This document shows positions 62,303 through 64,000 of a stretch of 64,000 nucleotides of DNA, one piece after another (positions within the stretch are counted from its first letter, which is position 1; each line of letters starts with the position of its first letter). Source of the DNA: an uncultured Bryobacteraceae bacterium (GTDB lineage: Bacteria > Acidobacteriota > Terriglobia > Bryobacterales > Bryobacteraceae); the NCBI GenBank assembly GCA_938027685.1, contig CALJAM010000022.1:62001-126000 (forward strand), given 5' to 3'. The notes beneath the pieces are model-generated. The model was not told where the DNA came from. It did not search any database and saw nothing but the letters and a program-made list of their open reading frames with translations. The position numbers and the translations under genes were made by a program.

Positions 62303-63955
62303 TCAACCTCTCGCGAGCCGGTCCCGCCAATCGCGCACCATCTGCGCCGAGGCCCAATACGCGACGGCCATGATGGTCAGCACCGGGTTGAAGCCGCCGT
62401 TGGTGACATGGACGCTGGCGTCGACGACATAGACGTTGTCCGTGTCGTGCACCCGGCAGTAGCGATCGACCACCGAAGTCTTGGGATCGTTGCCCATGCG
62501 GCAGGTGCCGGCCTGGTGCTGGCCGCCGCTCAGTCCCGGGCCCGGGATGCGCTTCCAGGTGCGGATGGCTCCGGCTTCCTTGAGCCAGCGCTCAGCCTGA
62601 TCGGCTATGTAGCGGCATATTTCCAGGGTGTGCGGATGCTTGCGGCCCGAAAGACGCGCCACCGGTATGCCCCAGTAGTCCTTGACCTTCGGATCCACCT
62701 GCACGCGGGCGTCAAAGACCGGCATTTCCTGCACCGGCCCCTGCACCATGATGCTGCGCCGGTACCAACGCCGCATGAAGTCCTTGTGCGCGCGTCCCCA
62801 GCGCGGCACGTCCGGCGGCATGCGGCCGATGAACTGGTAGGGGAGGCGGATGAATTCATTGGCCAGCATAGCCCCGCCGCGCAGACCGGGGATGCCGTGG
62901 TTGAAGTCGCAAATCGCGATCGAAGCCCCTGGTCCCAGATCATCGTAAGTGACCTGCTCGAACAATCCCACGGCGCCGCAGTAAGAATGCCCTTGCAGGT
63001 TGCGCCCCACCCAGTCGTAGCGGTTGCCGATGCCGTTGGGGAACAGCCGGCTTTTCGAGTTCAGCAACAGGCGGGCCGATTCGATCGCGCCGCAGCAGAC
63101 CACCACCAGGTCGGCCGTCTGCGTCTGCAGCCGGTCCTTGGCATCGTAGTACGCTACGCCACGCGCGCGTCCGCGATCGTCCACCAGGATCTCCTTGGCC
63201 ACGCACTCGGTTCGCAGCTCGCAGTTGCCGGTCGCCAGCGCCTTCGGGATCACCGTGTTCTGCGTGCCGTTCTTGGCGTCCACCTCGCAGATGAACCCCA
63301 CGCACCACCGGCAGCGCATGCACGCGGGGCGCCCGTTGTACGGCACGCTGTTGCGCAGCATGGGAATGTCGAAGGGATGCCAGCCGAGTCGCTTCGCGGC
63401 GGGCTCCAGGATCTCGTGCTCCCGCGGGCGCGGTTTCAAGGGGGGCATGGGCAGCGGCTTGCGGCGGGGAGCATGGAAGGGATCGGGCGAGACGTCGCCC
63501 GAGACGCCGATTTCGTATTCGGCTTTCTCGTAGTAGGGCTCCAGATCCTGGTACGTGATGGGCCAATCCTCGAGCGTAGAGCCCTCCGGGCAGCCGTAGA
63601 TGGAGCGCATCCGAAAGTCCTGCTCCATGAAACGCCAGGCCATAGCCCCGTAGGTGAGCGTGCCCCCGCCCACGCAGGCCGCGTTGTTGTGGTAGCCCGG
63701 CTCGGAGGCGCGAACGATGCGCTCGGTTCCGTCCGGCTCGACGACGACCCGCGGGTGCCGCTCGTCGTCGGGCCCCGTTCCATTGCCGAGCACGGTCGTG
63801 CGTTGGTTGCGGAGGTCGTCCTTGCGGCAGTCCCAGGCGGTGAGCCACTTGCCACGTTCCAGCAGCACCACGCTGAAGCCCGCCTCGGCCAGCTCCTTCG
63901 CCACGATGCCGCCGCCGGCGCCGGCCCCGACGATGACGGCGTTCACGTGTCTCAT
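62303..63955 (-). CDS. GMC-family oxidoreductase (gluconate 2-dehydrogenase flavoprotein type)
   Basis: This 550-residue FAD protein has the Rossmann loop AVIVGAGAGGGIVAKELAEA-GFSVVLLERG, the motif ACVGGGTLTYGAMAWRFMEQ, a cysteine cluster CMRCRWCVGFIC as in gluconate/sorbitol dehydrogenase large subunits, and the C-terminal GQHQAGTCRMGNDPKTSVVD with NVYVVDASVHVTNGGFNPVL (active-site His and Asn). It oxidises an alcohol group of a sugar or sugar acid and passes electrons to a cytochrome. AAGGAGG gives a strong ribosome-binding site. The upstream partial gene overlaps it as ATGA. Confidence 0.93.
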   Translation of the reverse strand: MRHVNAVIVGAGAGGGIVAKELAEAGFSVVLLERGKWLTAWDCRKDDLRNQRTTVLGNGTGPDDERHPRVVVEPDGTERIVRASEPGYHNNAACVGGGTLTYGAMAWRFMEQDFRMRSIYGCPEGSTLEDWPITYQDLEPYYEKAEYEIGVSGDVSPDPFHAPRRKPLPMPPLKPRPREHEILEPAAKRLGWHPFDIPMLRNSVPYNGRPACMRCRWCVGFICEVDAKNGTQNTVIPKALATGNCELRTECVAKEILVDDRGRARGVAYYDAKDRLQTQTADLVVVCCGAIESARLLLNSKSRLFPNGIGNRYDWVGRNLQGHSYCGAVGLFEQVTYDDLGPGASIAICDFNHGIPGLRGGAMLANEFIRLPYQFIGRMPPDVPRWGRAHKDFMRRWYRRSIMVQGPVQEMPVFDARVQVDPKVKDYWGIPVARLSGRKHPHTLEICRYIADQAERWLKEAGAIRTWKRIPGPGLSGGQHQAGTCRMGNDPKTSVVDRYCRVHDTDNVYVVDASVHVTNGGFNPVLTIMAVAYWASAQMVRDWRDRLARG

Positions 63956-64000
63956 GTTCGTTCCTCCTTGTGGGAACCGGCGCTCAGGTCATAGTGCTCG
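63952..64000 (-). CDS. C-terminal end of an upstream gene, cut by window edge
   Basis: The last 15 codons (EHYDLSAGSHKEERT) end in TGA at 63952, overlapping the GMC gene start as ATGA. From the arrangement of gluconate 2-dehydrogenase operons this is probably the small (subunit 3) protein, but the visible residues do not show it. Confidence 0.5.
   Translation of the reverse strand, partial: EHYDLSAGSHKEERT

Noticed and set aside
62408-63994. Long plus-strand open frame (528 codons)
   Set aside because: Antisense to the GMC dehydrogenase, whose motifs are clear; composition typical of shadow frames.

Overview
This is a high-GC, gene-dense window with the character of an Acidobacteriota genome, most likely the Bryobacterales/Solibacterales branch. 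That placement is inferred from a VWFA-related protein of the acidobacterial type, an Oar-like TonB-dependent receptor with a carboxypeptidase-regulatory-like N-terminus, a PEP-CTERM protein, many Tat-exported sugar enzymes (sulfatase, GH29 fucosidase, Gfo/Idh/MocA) and multihaem cytochrome/GMC oxidoreductase genes. No rRNA, tRNA, CRISPR array, insertion sequence or prophage is visible. TAG, TGA and TAA are all used as normal stops.

Layout. 1-4.3 kb (minus): two secreted peptidases (S9, M28), a protoglobin and a MarR regulator with a cysteine-rich tail and a perfect operator palindrome at its start codon. 4.4-5.7 kb: a decayed chimera of molybdenum-hydroxylase subunits followed by an intact MoaD/ThiS-like carrier. 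5.8-13.5 kb: PEP-CTERM protein, exported phosphoesterase, aminotransferase, an ECF sigma/anti-sigma/unknown exported protein operon, a PPC-domain protein and a DUF2229 protein. 13.5-22.5 kb (minus): a compact flagellar basal-body/export operon flgB-flgC-fliE-fliF-fliG-fliH-fliI-fliJ running into two MacB/FtsX-type permeases. 22.5-24 kb: an IclR regulator divergent from an ACT-domain protein. 24-26 kb: hemB and a lactonase. 26-33.8 kb (plus): a housekeeping run acyP, apt-ispE-prs, rplY-pth-rpsF-rpsR-rplI, an SDR and a HEAT/SEC-C protein. 34-40.8 kb: an S41 protease, a membrane-anchored HDOD protein, DAHP synthase behind an apparent attenuator, an unknown anchored protein, a PfkB kinase and rlmB. 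41-52 kb: Gfo/Idh/MocA, MTA phosphorylase, a GT9-like enzyme, an S24 peptidase without HTH, a VWFA protein, Hsp20, a nucleotide-sugar dehydrogenase, a DapF homologue, a membrane glycosyltransferase and a second PfkB kinase. 52-64 kb: a glycan-processing neighbourhood (fucose-isomerase-like gene with a frameshift, TonB-dependent receptor with an in-frame amber codon, sulfatase, alpha-L-fucosidase) and a nine-haem cytochrome with a GMC dehydrogenase.

The strongest unexpected signal is the leader of the DAHP synthase gene at 36.86-37.0 kb. A 19-codon peptide packed with Phe and Trp codons is followed by three mutually exclusive pairings (1:2, 2:3, 3:4), the last being a GAAA-capped terminator. 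The geometry is that of classical amino-acid attenuation, here placed on the first step of aromatic synthesis. Other items worth attention are the amber codon in the receptor, the frameshifted isomerase, a DapF homologue whose second catalytic cysteine is serine, the MarR/protoglobin pair, the coxM/coxL remnant and several genes with -10 hexamers only about 7-12 bases from the start codon.
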